Positions 10,931 through 20,199 are shown, counted from the stretch's first letter. The stretch: DNA of 44,591 nt from Candidatus Moraniibacteriota bacterium (GCA_026396175.1 JAPLXG010000006.1:140492-185082), one strand, 5' to 3'. Numbers and translations: made by a program. Notes: a model not told the origin generated them from the sequence alone.

Positions 10931-11689
10931 ATGAAAAAAATTATAATTGGAAACTTAAAGATGAATTTACTTTCTCCATCAGAAAGAGAGCAATATTTGA
11001 AAACGTTTAGCAAGGAATTAGTTGGCAAAAAACTGGCTAATGCGGAGATTGTGCTTTGTCCGCCGGCAATCCATTTGGAAAATTTTGAAAAAGTTTTGCG
11101 CAAAAAAGTATCTTTCGGTGGACAGAATTGCTTTTGGGAAGAAAAAGGCTCCTATACGGGAGAAATTTCACCTTTGATGCTCAAGAATTTCGGTTGTGAG
11201 TATGTGATTATTGGGCACAGTGAACGACGCAAATATTTCGAAGAAAATGATCAATCGATCAATCAAAAAATCCTCGCTAGTCTCAAAAGTGGGCTAAGTC
11301 CAATAATCTGTGTTGGTGAAACGAAGGAAGAAAGGCGATCAGGCGAAACGATGCGCGTCATCACCAGGCAAGTTAAAGAAGCCTTCTTGGGAGTTACTGC
11401 GGGAAAATTGGAAAAAATAGTGGTGGCCTATGAGCCGATTTGGTCAGTGGGGTCGGATAGTATTCCAACAGCCAATGAAACAATGGAAGCAAAAGTGCTC
11501 ATCCAAAAAATACTTTCCCAAAGTTTTCCCAAAAAATATGTCGAGAAAATGCGCATAATCTATGGTGGATCGGTCAGTATGAAAACAGTAAAACTTGCCT
11601 GCGTAGATAGCGGGATGGAAGGAGCGCTGATTGGGAGAGAATCGCTAGTGCCAAGAGAATTTATCAAAATTGCCAGCCTGATGGGTTAG
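10931..11689 (+). CDS. tpiA: Triosephosphate isomerase
   Basis: IGNLKMN, YVIIGHSERRKYF, VAYEPIWSVGS, IIYGGSV. Confidence 0.97.
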   Translation: MKKIIIGNLKMNLLSPSEREQYLKTFSKELVGKKLANAEIVLCPPAIHLENFEKVLRKKVSFGGQNCFWEEKGSYTGEISPLMLKNFGCEYVIIGHSERRKYFEENDQSINQKILASLKSGLSPIICVGETKEERRSGETMRVITRQVKEAFLGVTAGKLEKIVVAYEPIWSVGSDSIPTANETMEAKVLIQKILSQSFPKKYVEKMRIIYGGSVSMKTVKLACVDSGMEGALIGRESLVPREFIKIASLMG

Positions 11690-11827
11690 TAGATAACAGA
11701 TTCTTGAAGATAATTTCTAATTATCAATTTCTAATTTCTAAACAATTTCCAATGAGCTAATTTCTCGATTCTTTAAATTAAGACATTGTTTGAAAATTGA
11801 AAATTATAAATTGAAAATTTATTTTAT

Positions 11828-12721
11828 ATGATTACATCAGTCAAAGAAATTCTAACCAAAGCCAAGGAAGGTGGGTATGCCGTGGGAGCGTTTAACACGG
11901 TAAATTTGGAAACAACGCGGGCAATTGTGGAAGCGGCTCAGGAAATGCGTTCGCCGGTGATTATTCAAGTGACGGAAAAAACGATGGAATATTCCGGCGG
12001 GAGACTGATCTATAACTTGGTGAAAAACGACGCGGAGTTTTATGCGCCGGAGATTCCAGTCGGAATTCATCTCGATCATGGACATAGTCTTGAGATAATT
12101 CAGCGGGCTGTCGCCATTGGTTTTACCTCTGTGATGTATGACGGATCGCGCAAGAGCTTTGCGGATAACATGGAGATTACCAAAAAAGTGGTGGAATTTT
12201 GTCATGAAAAAGGCGTTGATGTTCAAGGAGAATTGGGTAACGTCCCGTACCTCGGAGAAGCACAGATGGGAGACATTGATTGGGACAAATATATGACTGA
12301 TCCCACTAGAGCCAAGACTTTTGTTGAGGAAACAGGAATTGATGCTCTCGCTGTGGCGATTGGTAACGCGCACGGATTTCTCAAAGAAAGAGCTCAGCCG
12401 GACTTTGAGCGAATGGCGTTAATCAATAAAAATTGCGCCCTTCCTTTCGTGCTTCATGGCGCATCAGATTGGGAAAATGGACGGGTAGTGGATGCGATTA
12501 AAAATGGTGTCAGTTGTTTCAATGTGGACACGGCAATTCGCATCGCTTTTGTGAATAATTTGATTAATTCAGTTGGTAGTCAAGGCGAATTGGGATTTGA
12601 CTTGCGAAAACTTTTGGGCGGAGCGCGCGACGCGGTCAAAGAAACTGTAAAAGCCAAGATTAAAATATTTGGCAGTGTTGGGAAAGCTTGCGCGGAAGAA
12701 AAGGTGTGTGATATAGCATAA
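11828..12721 (+). CDS. fba: Class II fructose-bisphosphate (ketose-bisphosphate) aldolase
   Basis: GAFNTVNLETTRAIVEAA, HLDHGHS, MYDGS, VQGELG, IGNAHG, LHGASD. Confidence 0.94.
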   Translation: MITSVKEILTKAKEGGYAVGAFNTVNLETTRAIVEAAQEMRSPVIIQVTEKTMEYSGGRLIYNLVKNDAEFYAPEIPVGIHLDHGHSLEIIQRAVAIGFTSVMYDGSRKSFADNMEITKKVVEFCHEKGVDVQGELGNVPYLGEAQMGDIDWDKYMTDPTRAKTFVEETGIDALAVAIGNAHGFLKERAQPDFERMALINKNCALPFVLHGASDWENGRVVDAIKNGVSCFNVDTAIRIAFVNNLINSVGSQGELGFDLRKLLGGARDAVKETVKAKIKIFGSVGKACAEEKVCDIA

Positions 12722-12772
12722 GGCAAGAAACAAGAAACAAGAAACAAGGGGATATAATAGTGAGGTAAAGAA

Positions 12773-12808
12773 ACTGAAGTCGTGTGGCTTCAGTTTTTGT
12801 TTTTTACG
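12773..12808 (+). terminator. Rho-independent terminator downstream of fba
   Basis: ctgaagtcgtgtggcttcag followed by tttttgtttttt. Confidence 0.8.
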
Positions 12809-12811
12809 TGG

Positions 12812-12823
12812 TATAATGGCTGT
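12812..12823 (+). promoter_or_regulatory. Candidate -10 element 6 nt before the ATG of the NuoE-like subunit
   Basis: tataat at 12812-12817, ATG at 12824. Confidence 0.5.
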
Positions 12824-13276
12824 ATGCAAAAAAGCTCGACGACATCAAAAATTCTGCTAGACTTCGATCCGGAAGCAGCAAATTTACTTCCCGCACTGAA
12901 AAAAATCAATGTTGCTTTTAGGTATATTTCAGAAGTAGACGCGGAAAAAGTCGCTGAATATTTTGAGTTGCCGTTGGCCAAGGTCTATGAAACGGCCAGT
13001 TTTTATGATTTACTCGAGACGAAAAAACCGGCGATTTTGGAAATTGAAGTTTGCTCGGGAGGAGATTGCACGCTGGGCGAATCAGCCGGAATTATCAAAG
13101 AAATTGAAAATCGCTATCGAATTAAAACTGGAGATGAGTTCAATCCAAAAGTGCGTCTGAAAAAAATCAGTTGCCTTGGACGATGCTCCGAAGGGCCGAT
13201 AATGATTGTAAACGGAAAGGTCTACGAAAAAATGACGGCGAGCGGGGTGCACAAAATTCTTGGGGAATGGGGATAG
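12824..13276 (+). CDS. hoxE: NuoE/HoxE-like [2Fe-2S] subunit of NAD(P)-linked hydrogenase
   Basis: EVCSGGDCTLGES ... KISCLGRCSEGPIMIVNGKVYEKM, thioredoxin-like ferredoxin motifs of NuoE. Confidence 0.88.
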   Translation: MQKSSTTSKILLDFDPEAANLLPALKKINVAFRYISEVDAEKVAEYFELPLAKVYETASFYDLLETKKPAILEIEVCSGGDCTLGESAGIIKEIENRYRIKTGDEFNPKVRLKKISCLGRCSEGPIMIVNGKVYEKMTASGVHKILGEWG

Positions 13277-13396
13277 ACATAATTTCTAATTTTCAATTTC
13301 TAATTTCTAAACAATTTCTAATTTTCCAATGACAAAATTTTGAAATTGAATTATTGAAAATTGTTTGAAAATTTAAAATTAGAAATTGAAAATTCA

Positions 13397-14587
13397 ATGC
13401 GTAATCCAAAAATCATCACCGAACATTGGGGCAAAATTGATCCGCTTAAAATCGAGGATTATTTAAACGTCGGCGGTTATGCCGCGCTTAAAAAATTTAT
13501 TGCAAAAATGGATCCGCAAAAAGCCTTGGATGAGGTTAAGATTTCAGGATTATCCGGCAAAGGCGGCGCGGGATTTTTGACTGGGGCGAAATGGGAAATT
13601 GTTGCCAAGCAGAAGGGCGAGAAATATTTTATTTGTAATCTAGATGAGTCGGAGCCGGGGACATATAAGGATCGCTTGATTGCGGAAAATAATCCGCAGA
13701 TATTACTAGAGGGGATAATTTTGGCTGCCCTTACGGTGGGAGCGAAAAAAAGCTATATCTACCTCAATGGCAATTTTGAAAAAGCGAGAGAAATTTTGGA
13801 GCGAGCAATTGAACAAGCGAAAGAAAATAAATTTTTAGGATCTAAGATTTTAGGTTCGAAATATTTGCTGGAGATTGAAATTTTTTCTGGCGCGGGAGCC
13901 TATATCTGCGGAGAAGAAACGGCGCTGATTAACTCGATCGAAGGCAATCGGGGTGAGCCGAAAATTCGTCCGCCCTATCCGACCGAAGCGGGACTTTTCG
14001 GAAAGCCAACCGTGGTGAATAACGCCGAAACGATCGCTAACGTTCCGTGGATAATTCAAAATGGCGGGGGAAGATACAGCGAATGCGCCACAAAATTATT
14101 TGTACTTGGCGGAGCAGTGAAAAAGCGAGGGGTAGCTGAAGCGCCAATCGGCACAACAATGAAAAAAGCAATTGAAGAGTTGGGCGGAGGAATGCAGAGA
14201 GGAAAAGATTTTTGGTTCGCGCAAGTCGGCGGTGCGGCAGGAAGGCTGTATCTGGAAAAAGAATTGGACGCGCCCATCACAGGATCAGGCGCAATCTTGG
14301 TGGTTGATAAAACCGCTAATCTCTATGATTTATTATTATCCTGGACGGGATTTTTCCGAAGAGAATCTTGCGGAAAATGCGTGCCATGTCGTGAAGGCAC
14401 ATTTCGGCTCAATGAAATCGTCGAGCGTTTAGCGGATGGTGAAATTTCCGATCGGGACAAAGAGGCAATGTTGGATATTTTGTGGACATTGGAAAACACG
14501 ACTTTTTGTCCATTGGGAAAATTCGCGGCGACGGCTGTGCGTGATGCGGTTGATAAGCTAGGGGTGGTCTCTACGAACTACGAATAA
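13397..14587 (+). CDS. hoxF: NuoF/HoxF-like NAD(P)H/FMN-binding subunit (start probably ATG 13397)
   Basis: GLSGKGGAGFLTGAKW, CNLDESEPGTYKDR, GAGAYICGEETALINSIEG, ESCGKCVPCREGT, FCPLGKFA. Confidence 0.93.
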   Translation: MRNPKIITEHWGKIDPLKIEDYLNVGGYAALKKFIAKMDPQKALDEVKISGLSGKGGAGFLTGAKWEIVAKQKGEKYFICNLDESEPGTYKDRLIAENNPQILLEGIILAALTVGAKKSYIYLNGNFEKAREILERAIEQAKENKFLGSKILGSKYLLEIEIFSGAGAYICGEETALINSIEGNRGEPKIRPPYPTEAGLFGKPTVVNNAETIANVPWIIQNGGGRYSECATKLFVLGGAVKKRGVAEAPIGTTMKKAIEELGGGMQRGKDFWFAQVGGAAGRLYLEKELDAPITGSGAILVVDKTANLYDLLLSWTGFFRRESCGKCVPCREGTFRLNEIVERLADGEISDRDKEAMLDILWTLENTTFCPLGKFAATAVRDAVDKLGVVSTNYE

Positions 14588-14616
14588 GTACGAATATACG
14601 AATAACTTTTTGTTTT

Positions 14617-15651
14617 ATGAAAATTATAATAAACAACAAGAAATATACGGCGAAAGTGGGGGAAACGATTTTTCAGGTTTGTATGCGTAGTGGGATAAAA
14701 ATCCCGACACTTTGTGGGGCGAAATATTTTCATGAGGGTTTGTGTCGAGTGTGCGTGGTGGAAAGTGGCGGGCGTCTTATTACTTCTTGCAATACTAAGG
14801 TCGCAAAAGATATGGAGATTGTCACGGAAAGTGAAAAAATTTCCAAGGCGCGTCGGATTAATCTCGAGTTGTTGTGGGCGGATCACGCGGGGAAATGTGC
14901 GACTTGCAAAAAAAATCGGATGTGTAATTTGCAAAAATTGGCCGAGGAATACAAGATTGAAAATTTCCATTTTGTGCCAAGAAAAGGCGAGATGACCAAT
15001 AGCGAAGAGCAAAAGCTTTTGCGGGATAATTGGTCACGAGTTGTCGTGGAAAATGAAAATCCTTGCATTTCGCGTAACTCTGAGTTTTGCGTGGAATGCC
15101 GCAGATGCGTGAGTGTTTGTCCGGAGCATAAATTCGGCTTTAATCATCGGGCGGGGGATGTGGTTGTTGGAACTGCGTATGAGAAAGTGCTCGACTGCAG
15201 TTTTTGCGGAAAGTGTGTCGAGGTTTGTCCGGTAGCGTCGCTGACCGATCAAAATGATTATGCCAAAATTATTGAAGACCTGGATGATTTGAAAAGGTTT
15301 TCTGTGGCGGTCGTTGATCTTGGAACTCCCGAAAAAATAAAAGAACAGCTAAAAAATATAACTCCCGAGCAAAATTTAGAAAAAATATTTCTTGAGCTAG
15401 GTTTTGAAAAAATCATAAATCTTGGAGAAAAAGAGCAAAATCGAGAAGATGAAATCATAGAAAACATCAAAACTGATTATGCGCGAAAAGAAAAAATTGA
15501 TCCAAAAAATATCCGCACGTTTTTTGTTTCTTCCAAGATTTACAAAAAAGCCAAAAAGAGCGAATATCTGGACTATGTCCTCTCGGAGCGGGAAGTGGCG
15601 CGGTTAGTGCGGGATAAAGGGAAGATGGTGGCGGGGAAGATAAAAAGGTAG
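14617..15651 (+). CDS. hoxU: NuoG/HoxU-like iron-sulfur subunit with C-terminal H-domain-like tail lacking cluster cysteines
   Basis: CMRSGIKIPTLCGAKYFHEGLCRVC (2Fe-2S), HAGKCATCKKNRMCNLQ (His/Cys3 4Fe-4S), CVECRRCVSVCP and CSFCGKCVEVCP (2x 4Fe-4S). Confidence 0.88.
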   Translation: MKIIINNKKYTAKVGETIFQVCMRSGIKIPTLCGAKYFHEGLCRVCVVESGGRLITSCNTKVAKDMEIVTESEKISKARRINLELLWADHAGKCATCKKNRMCNLQKLAEEYKIENFHFVPRKGEMTNSEEQKLLRDNWSRVVVENENPCISRNSEFCVECRRCVSVCPEHKFGFNHRAGDVVVGTAYEKVLDCSFCGKCVEVCPVASLTDQNDYAKIIEDLDDLKRFSVAVVDLGTPEKIKEQLKNITPEQNLEKIFLELGFEKIINLGEKEQNREDEIIENIKTDYARKEKIDPKNIRTFFVSSKIYKKAKKSEYLDYVLSEREVARLVRDKGKMVAGKIKR

Positions 15652-15801
15652 ATCAGTTGGTCTTAGGTAAAAAGGGCATTAGCAGTAGGAATAGTTTTTG
15701 GTCGGAGGTCTTAGGAAATCTTTTATTGATGTAGATCAATGACGAAAGACTCATGCCTAATCTTATCGCTAATGACTTAGCTACTAATAACTAGAAAAAG
15801 T

Positions 15802-16017
15802 ATGTGTTTGACTATTCCCAAAAAAGTTATTGAAATTCAAGAAAATGGACAAGTCGTTCTGGAGCTTCTTGATGGCACTAGACAGACGATGAAAACTATT
15901 GTAGGATTAGAAATCGGCGATTTTTGCAAAACATTGCAAGATGTCGTAATTGAAAAAATCGCGTCTAAAGACGCTAAAAAGATCTTTAAAATCCTGAAAG
16001 GAGAGGTGGGGTCATGA
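15802..16017 (+). CDS. hypC: Hydrogenase maturation factor HypC/HupF family
   Basis: N-terminal MCLTIPKKVIEI, DGTRQTMKTIVGLEIGDF. Confidence 0.9.
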   Translation: MCLTIPKKVIEIQENGQVVLELLDGTRQTMKTIVGLEIGDFCKTLQDVVIEKIASKDAKKIFKILKGEVGS

Positions 16018-16649
16018 AACTGACAAAAAACGGATTGGCGCTCCTGTCCGGTATCGTGAGGAGCTGCATGGCGAAAAGAGCGGAAGAATTCAGTTGCGAG
16101 CAACTGGAGCTTTCTGATAATCCAAAAATGCTTTCTCTGGAAAAATTCAAACAGATTTTCCCGCTGGAGATGGGAACAGCAGACCGTCTTTCTGTTTTTG
16201 CTAAAACCCTAGAGAAAGAAAACATCGACGAGCAGACAATAGCGCTCTTTTTTGGAGGAGAGGAACATATTAGATACGCCATTGAGGATATTCGCGATAA
16301 GGGTATCAGAAATGGAATGGCCAAGCTTCTCTTGGTTTTTCATATGCTTTTGCCACTACGAATTACCAAGAGCAAAGAAGGGTCATATTTCGGTTTGTAC
16401 TCTAACCAAGGATTGGAAATTATTTTCAAAAATATCCAATCCGTTCTTTGTGGGGATGAGCAGATCGAAGTTGGTCAGCTAGCATTTGTGCATTATGGAT
16501 ATATTGTGCAATCGGCAGGCAAAAAACTTTGCGAGGCTGTGCTTGAGGAGCAGTCGAATAACGGGAAGCTCATTGATGCTTGTATGCGCACGGCGACGAT
16601 TGATTGCGGAAAGTTGCTTTCTGCTTTCTATCTGATGAAAAAGCGGTAA
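16014..16649 (+). CDS. Uncharacterised 211-aa protein overlapping hypC by ATGA
   Basis: Intact ORF, 4-nt overlap with hypC, upstream gaaaggagaggtgg SD-like sequence. Confidence 0.85.
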   Translation: MKLTKNGLALLSGIVRSCMAKRAEEFSCEQLELSDNPKMLSLEKFKQIFPLEMGTADRLSVFAKTLEKENIDEQTIALFFGGEEHIRYAIEDIRDKGIRNGMAKLLLVFHMLLPLRITKSKEGSYFGLYSNQGLEIIFKNIQSVLCGDEQIEVGQLAFVHYGYIVQSAGKKLCEAVLEEQSNNGKLIDACMRTATIDCGKLLSAFYLMKKR

Positions 16650-16763
16650 AACCTTTAATCGACAGGCTGGCAAAATATTTGTTGGCCTGTTTTCATTTAT
16701 TCTTTTCTCTAATTTATGTTAGAATATAGAGGCGGGAAAACATAATTTATTCATACCAAGATA

Positions 16764-17597
16764 ATGGTCATCAAAAATAAACCAGAAACAAAAAAATTAA
16801 AGGTGGTGAAAAAAGCTGCTAGTGGAAAACAGCGGGTGGCGATTATTAGTCTGACTTCTTGCGAAGGCTGTCAATTTGTCCTTCTTGACCTTGGCGCGCG
16901 CTTTTTGGCGTTGACCGAACTAATCGAACTGGTGGATTTTCGCTTGATCGAAGACATGGAAGATGACGGCGGAATGCTCGATCTAGTCCTTGTCGAAGGC
17001 AATCCGGTAACCAAAGAAAATGAGAAAACCTTGCTCGAAGCGCGCAAAAGAGCCAAGGTGCTGGTGGCGCTCGGGAATTGCGCAGCTATGGGGGGAATTC
17101 CGGAGATGAAAAATTATCATGAAGGCGTGAGTACGATTAAGCACGTCTATAAGTATCTCCAAGGCATCAATAATCCGGCCATACGCGAACTGGATAATTT
17201 CGTGAAAGTGGATTTTGTTTTTCCGGGCTGTCCGATTAATGGAGAAGAGTTTTTAGCGTATATCCCAGAACTACTCAAGGGCAATATCCCGGTCATTCCT
17301 GATCGGCCGGTTTGTGTAGAATGCCGGAAGGCGGGCAATCGCTGTCTACTTCTTGATAAAACACCTTGTTTTGGTCCGATGATTTTGGGCGGTTGTGGTG
17401 CAGTCTGTCCCAGCTCTCGCTCGCAATGTCAAGGTTGCCGGGGACTGCGCCCAACGGGCAATGTGAAGGCAATGCGCACGATGCTCAAAACCATGATGAG
17501 CGATGAGCAATTTCAAAATATGACGGAAATTTTTGGGTTGAGGGATGATCTGGAGGAAAGGGAGAGGAAGGATAGGTCTCTACGAATTACGAATTAG
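16764..17597 (+). CDS. hoxY: [NiFe]-hydrogenase small subunit (group 3-like)
   Basis: SLTSCEGCQFVLLDL, LVALGNCAAMGGIP, FPGCPINGEEF, GGCGAVCPSSRSQCQGCRGLRP. Confidence 0.93.
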   Translation: MVIKNKPETKKLKVVKKAASGKQRVAIISLTSCEGCQFVLLDLGARFLALTELIELVDFRLIEDMEDDGGMLDLVLVEGNPVTKENEKTLLEARKRAKVLVALGNCAAMGGIPEMKNYHEGVSTIKHVYKYLQGINNPAIRELDNFVKVDFVFPGCPINGEEFLAYIPELLKGNIPVIPDRPVCVECRKAGNRCLLLDKTPCFGPMILGGCGAVCPSSRSQCQGCRGLRPTGNVKAMRTMLKTMMSDEQFQNMTEIFGLRDDLEERERKDRSLRITN

Positions 17598-17602
17598 TAC
17601 CT

Positions 17603-17619
17603 GCCTACCGGCAGGCAGG
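17603..17619 (+). repeat. 17-nt palindromic repeat GCCTACCGGCAGGCAGG
   Basis: Identical 17-mer at 17603, 25166, 38001, 38149, 44553 and inverted at 43938. Confidence 0.95.
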
Positions 17620-17798
17620 CAATTTTTAAAATAATTTCAAAATGACTTAATTTTTTAAACATTAAAAATTGAGATATTATTCAAAAATTCAAAAATTACA
17701 AAATTGTTTTTGCTTATTTTAACCCCTAAAATCATTAGCGTCTTTTCAGATTAACCCTGGCTATAGAAAAGCTTATTTTTGGGGCAGGCGTAAGTCTC

Positions 17799-18743
17799 GT
17801 GTTTATTAAGAAGATGAAAAAATTTTTTCAATATCTAGTCATAATAATTTTCTTTTCCATTTGGGGGATAATCTTGCGAAATTATACAATTGTGCGAGAT
17901 AAGGTCCAGGAAATTACGGGAATAAATTTGCCGTGTGCAAAGCCTTTACAATATGCGATTGGGACGGTTGACCCGCGATTTAATTTGAGTGCAGGTGACT
18001 TTCTGGCGGACGCTCAGGACGCGGAAAAAATTTGGGAGACGCAATCGGGTAAAAATTTATTCGAATATAATCCGAACGCGCAGTTTAAGATCAATTTAAT
18101 TTTTGACTCGCGGCAGCTGCAATCGAATGAAGCAGACGCGCTGACGAAAAATCTTGATCAATTAGAAGTAGCGCACAATCAAATTGTGACACAATATAAA
18201 AATCTTAGCGGAACTTACGCGCAAAGTGTGGCGAAGTATAACGCGGACGCGGCGGATTATCAGAAAAAGTTGGATGACTATAATCAAGCTGTCGCTGATT
18301 GGAACAAAAATGGCGGGTCGCAGGACGAGTACGATAAGCTCAAAAATAAAAAGAAAGATTTGGAGGATTTATATACTCAGCTGGAAAAAGAAAGGCTGGC
18401 CGTCAATGCTTTAGTCGGGAAGACGAATAACTTAGCTTCCAAAGAGCAGGGCGTCGTCAATGAATATAATGCCAATGTTTCAACCTACAAAAATAAATAC
18501 GGCGGCGGACGGGAATTTGAAAAAGGGCTCTACGATGGTACCGAAATTAATATCTATCAGTTCAAACAACCAGCTGATCTGCGTTTGACGCTGGTGCATG
18601 AATTAGGGCACGCGCTGGGCATCGGGCACGTTGATGATCCAAGCTCCATTATGTATTATTTACTTTCCGATCAAGATATGGAGCACCCGACTCTTTCGGC
18701 GGAAGATCTGGGAGCACTGAAAACTGTCTGTAAGTTCAAATAA
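17799..18743 (+). CDS. Metzincin/matrixin-type zinc metalloprotease with N-terminal TM and coiled-coil insert
   Basis: HELGHALGIGH zinc motif followed by SIMYYL Met-turn; hydrophobic N-terminus; long K/D/N/Q-rich helix. Confidence 0.85.
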   Translation: MFIKKMKKFFQYLVIIIFFSIWGIILRNYTIVRDKVQEITGINLPCAKPLQYAIGTVDPRFNLSAGDFLADAQDAEKIWETQSGKNLFEYNPNAQFKINLIFDSRQLQSNEADALTKNLDQLEVAHNQIVTQYKNLSGTYAQSVAKYNADAADYQKKLDDYNQAVADWNKNGGSQDEYDKLKNKKKDLEDLYTQLEKERLAVNALVGKTNNLASKEQGVVNEYNANVSTYKNKYGGGREFEKGLYDGTEINIYQFKQPADLRLTLVHELGHALGIGHVDDPSSIMYYLLSDQDMEHPTLSAEDLGALKTVCKFK

Positions 18744-18895
18744 CTACAAAGCCACTACGAAATTACAAAATTTTACAAAAATACAAAAGTACAAAAAATA
18801 TAAAACGCATCTTTTATGAGCAAGAAATTGGCTATATTTATTCGCACTTTTGTAGTATAATTGAGCTATCGAATAATTTTTCAAAAAGTATCATT

Positions 18896-18937
18896 CGTAT
18901 GTCCCGCATTCGTAGCGCGGGTTCGCGAAGCGAATAA
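18896..18937. repeat. Nested hairpin repeat directly before hoxH
   Basis: attcgtatgtcccgcattcgtagcgcgggttcgcgaagcgaataac, near-identical to 40423-40465. Confidence 0.9.
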
Positions 18938-18939
18938 CT

Positions 18940-20199
18940 ATGAATATCAAAATCAATCATATTGCAAAAATGGAAGGGCACACCGGCTTTATGGCGAGTG
19001 TGCTAAATGGTGACGTGAAATCGGCCAAGCTCGAAGTGCAGGAAGGGATACGTCTCATCGAGGGGGTGCTGATTGGGCGAGAATATAAAGATATGTCGCT
19101 TATTGCGCAACGCATTTGCGGAATTTGTCCGGTGGTGCATAATCTCACTTCAATTAAAGCCTTGGAAAATGCCATGGGTGTCACTGTAACTTCGGAGACG
19201 AAAAAATTGCGCGCGCTTTTGGAATACGCGCAGTTTATCCATTCACACGCCTTGCATTTGTTTTTTTTATCGCTCGCAGATTTTTTGGATATGGACAATG
19301 ACATCGAACTGATTAATAAGTATCCGGAGGAAGCGAAAAAAGCCATTCGGATTCGTGAATATGGGATGGAAATTGTGAAAGTGGTGGGTGGTCGGGTGGT
19401 GCATCCACTGACCAATGAAGTGGGCGGGTTTAAAAAGGCACCGGACCGTGAGGCTTTGAAAAAGTTAGTGCAAGATTCTGACGAGATTCTGAAAATTGCG
19501 CTTGAGCTGGGAGAAGTTTTTCGGGGAATCAAAATTCCGGATTTTTCGCGTGAGACGGAATATGTTTGTCTCGACAAAAAAGGTGAATATGCGATTTATG
19601 ATGGTGACGTGATTTCGAACAAGGGACTCAAAATTCCGGTGGAAAAGTTTGAGGCGAATTTCAAGGAACTTCAAAAACAAAATGAAGTAATCAAAAGAGT
19701 GGAGCATGATGGCAAAAGCTATATGATCGGAGCGATCGCGCGAGTGAATAATAACCGCGCCAAATTGAGAGAAAAGGCGGCGGAATATTTGCGCAGTCTC
19801 GGCTGGTCTTTTCCTGATTATAATCCTTTTCACAATATCTTGGCGCAAATGGTGGAAGTGATCCATTCAGTGGAAGAGTCGCGAAGAATCATGCTGGAAC
19901 TTTTGAATAGTAATTTAGATGAAGTTGTGACCAAGGAATACGCGATTCGTGAAGGCGTCGGTGTGGCGGCGGTGGAAGCGCCGCGCGGAACGCTCTACTA
20001 TCACGTGGAGGTGGATGCCAAAGGCTACATAAAAAATGTCAACATTATTACTCCAACGGCACAATTCTTGTCGAACCTAGAAGACGATATCGCCGTGTAT
20101 ATCCCCCAGATCCTAAAACTAAGTGACAAGGAAAAAGAAAAAAAATTACGTGCGTTCATTCGCGCTTATGATCCGTGCATAAGTTGCGCTGTGCATTAA
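18940..20199 (+). CDS. hoxH: [NiFe]-hydrogenase large subunit (group 3-like), no C-terminal extension
   Basis: HIAKMEGH, L1 motif RICGICPVVHN, L2 motif DPCISCAVH at the very C-terminus. Confidence 0.94.
   Translation: MNIKINHIAKMEGHTGFMASVLNGDVKSAKLEVQEGIRLIEGVLIGREYKDMSLIAQRICGICPVVHNLTSIKALENAMGVTVTSETKKLRALLEYAQFIHSHALHLFFLSLADFLDMDNDIELINKYPEEAKKAIRIREYGMEIVKVVGGRVVHPLTNEVGGFKKAPDREALKKLVQDSDEILKIALELGEVFRGIKIPDFSRETEYVCLDKKGEYAIYDGDVISNKGLKIPVEKFEANFKELQKQNEVIKRVEHDGKSYMIGAIARVNNNRAKLREKAAEYLRSLGWSFPDYNPFHNILAQMVEVIHSVEESRRIMLELLNSNLDEVVTKEYAIREGVGVAAVEAPRGTLYYHVEVDAKGYIKNVNIITPTAQFLSNLEDDIAVYIPQILKLSDKEKEKKLRAFIRAYDPCISCAVH

Noticed and set aside
13361-13396. TTG start for the NuoF-like ORF
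   Set aside because: These codons are the AT-rich spacer repeat; ATG at 13397 gives a sensible NuoF N-terminus.
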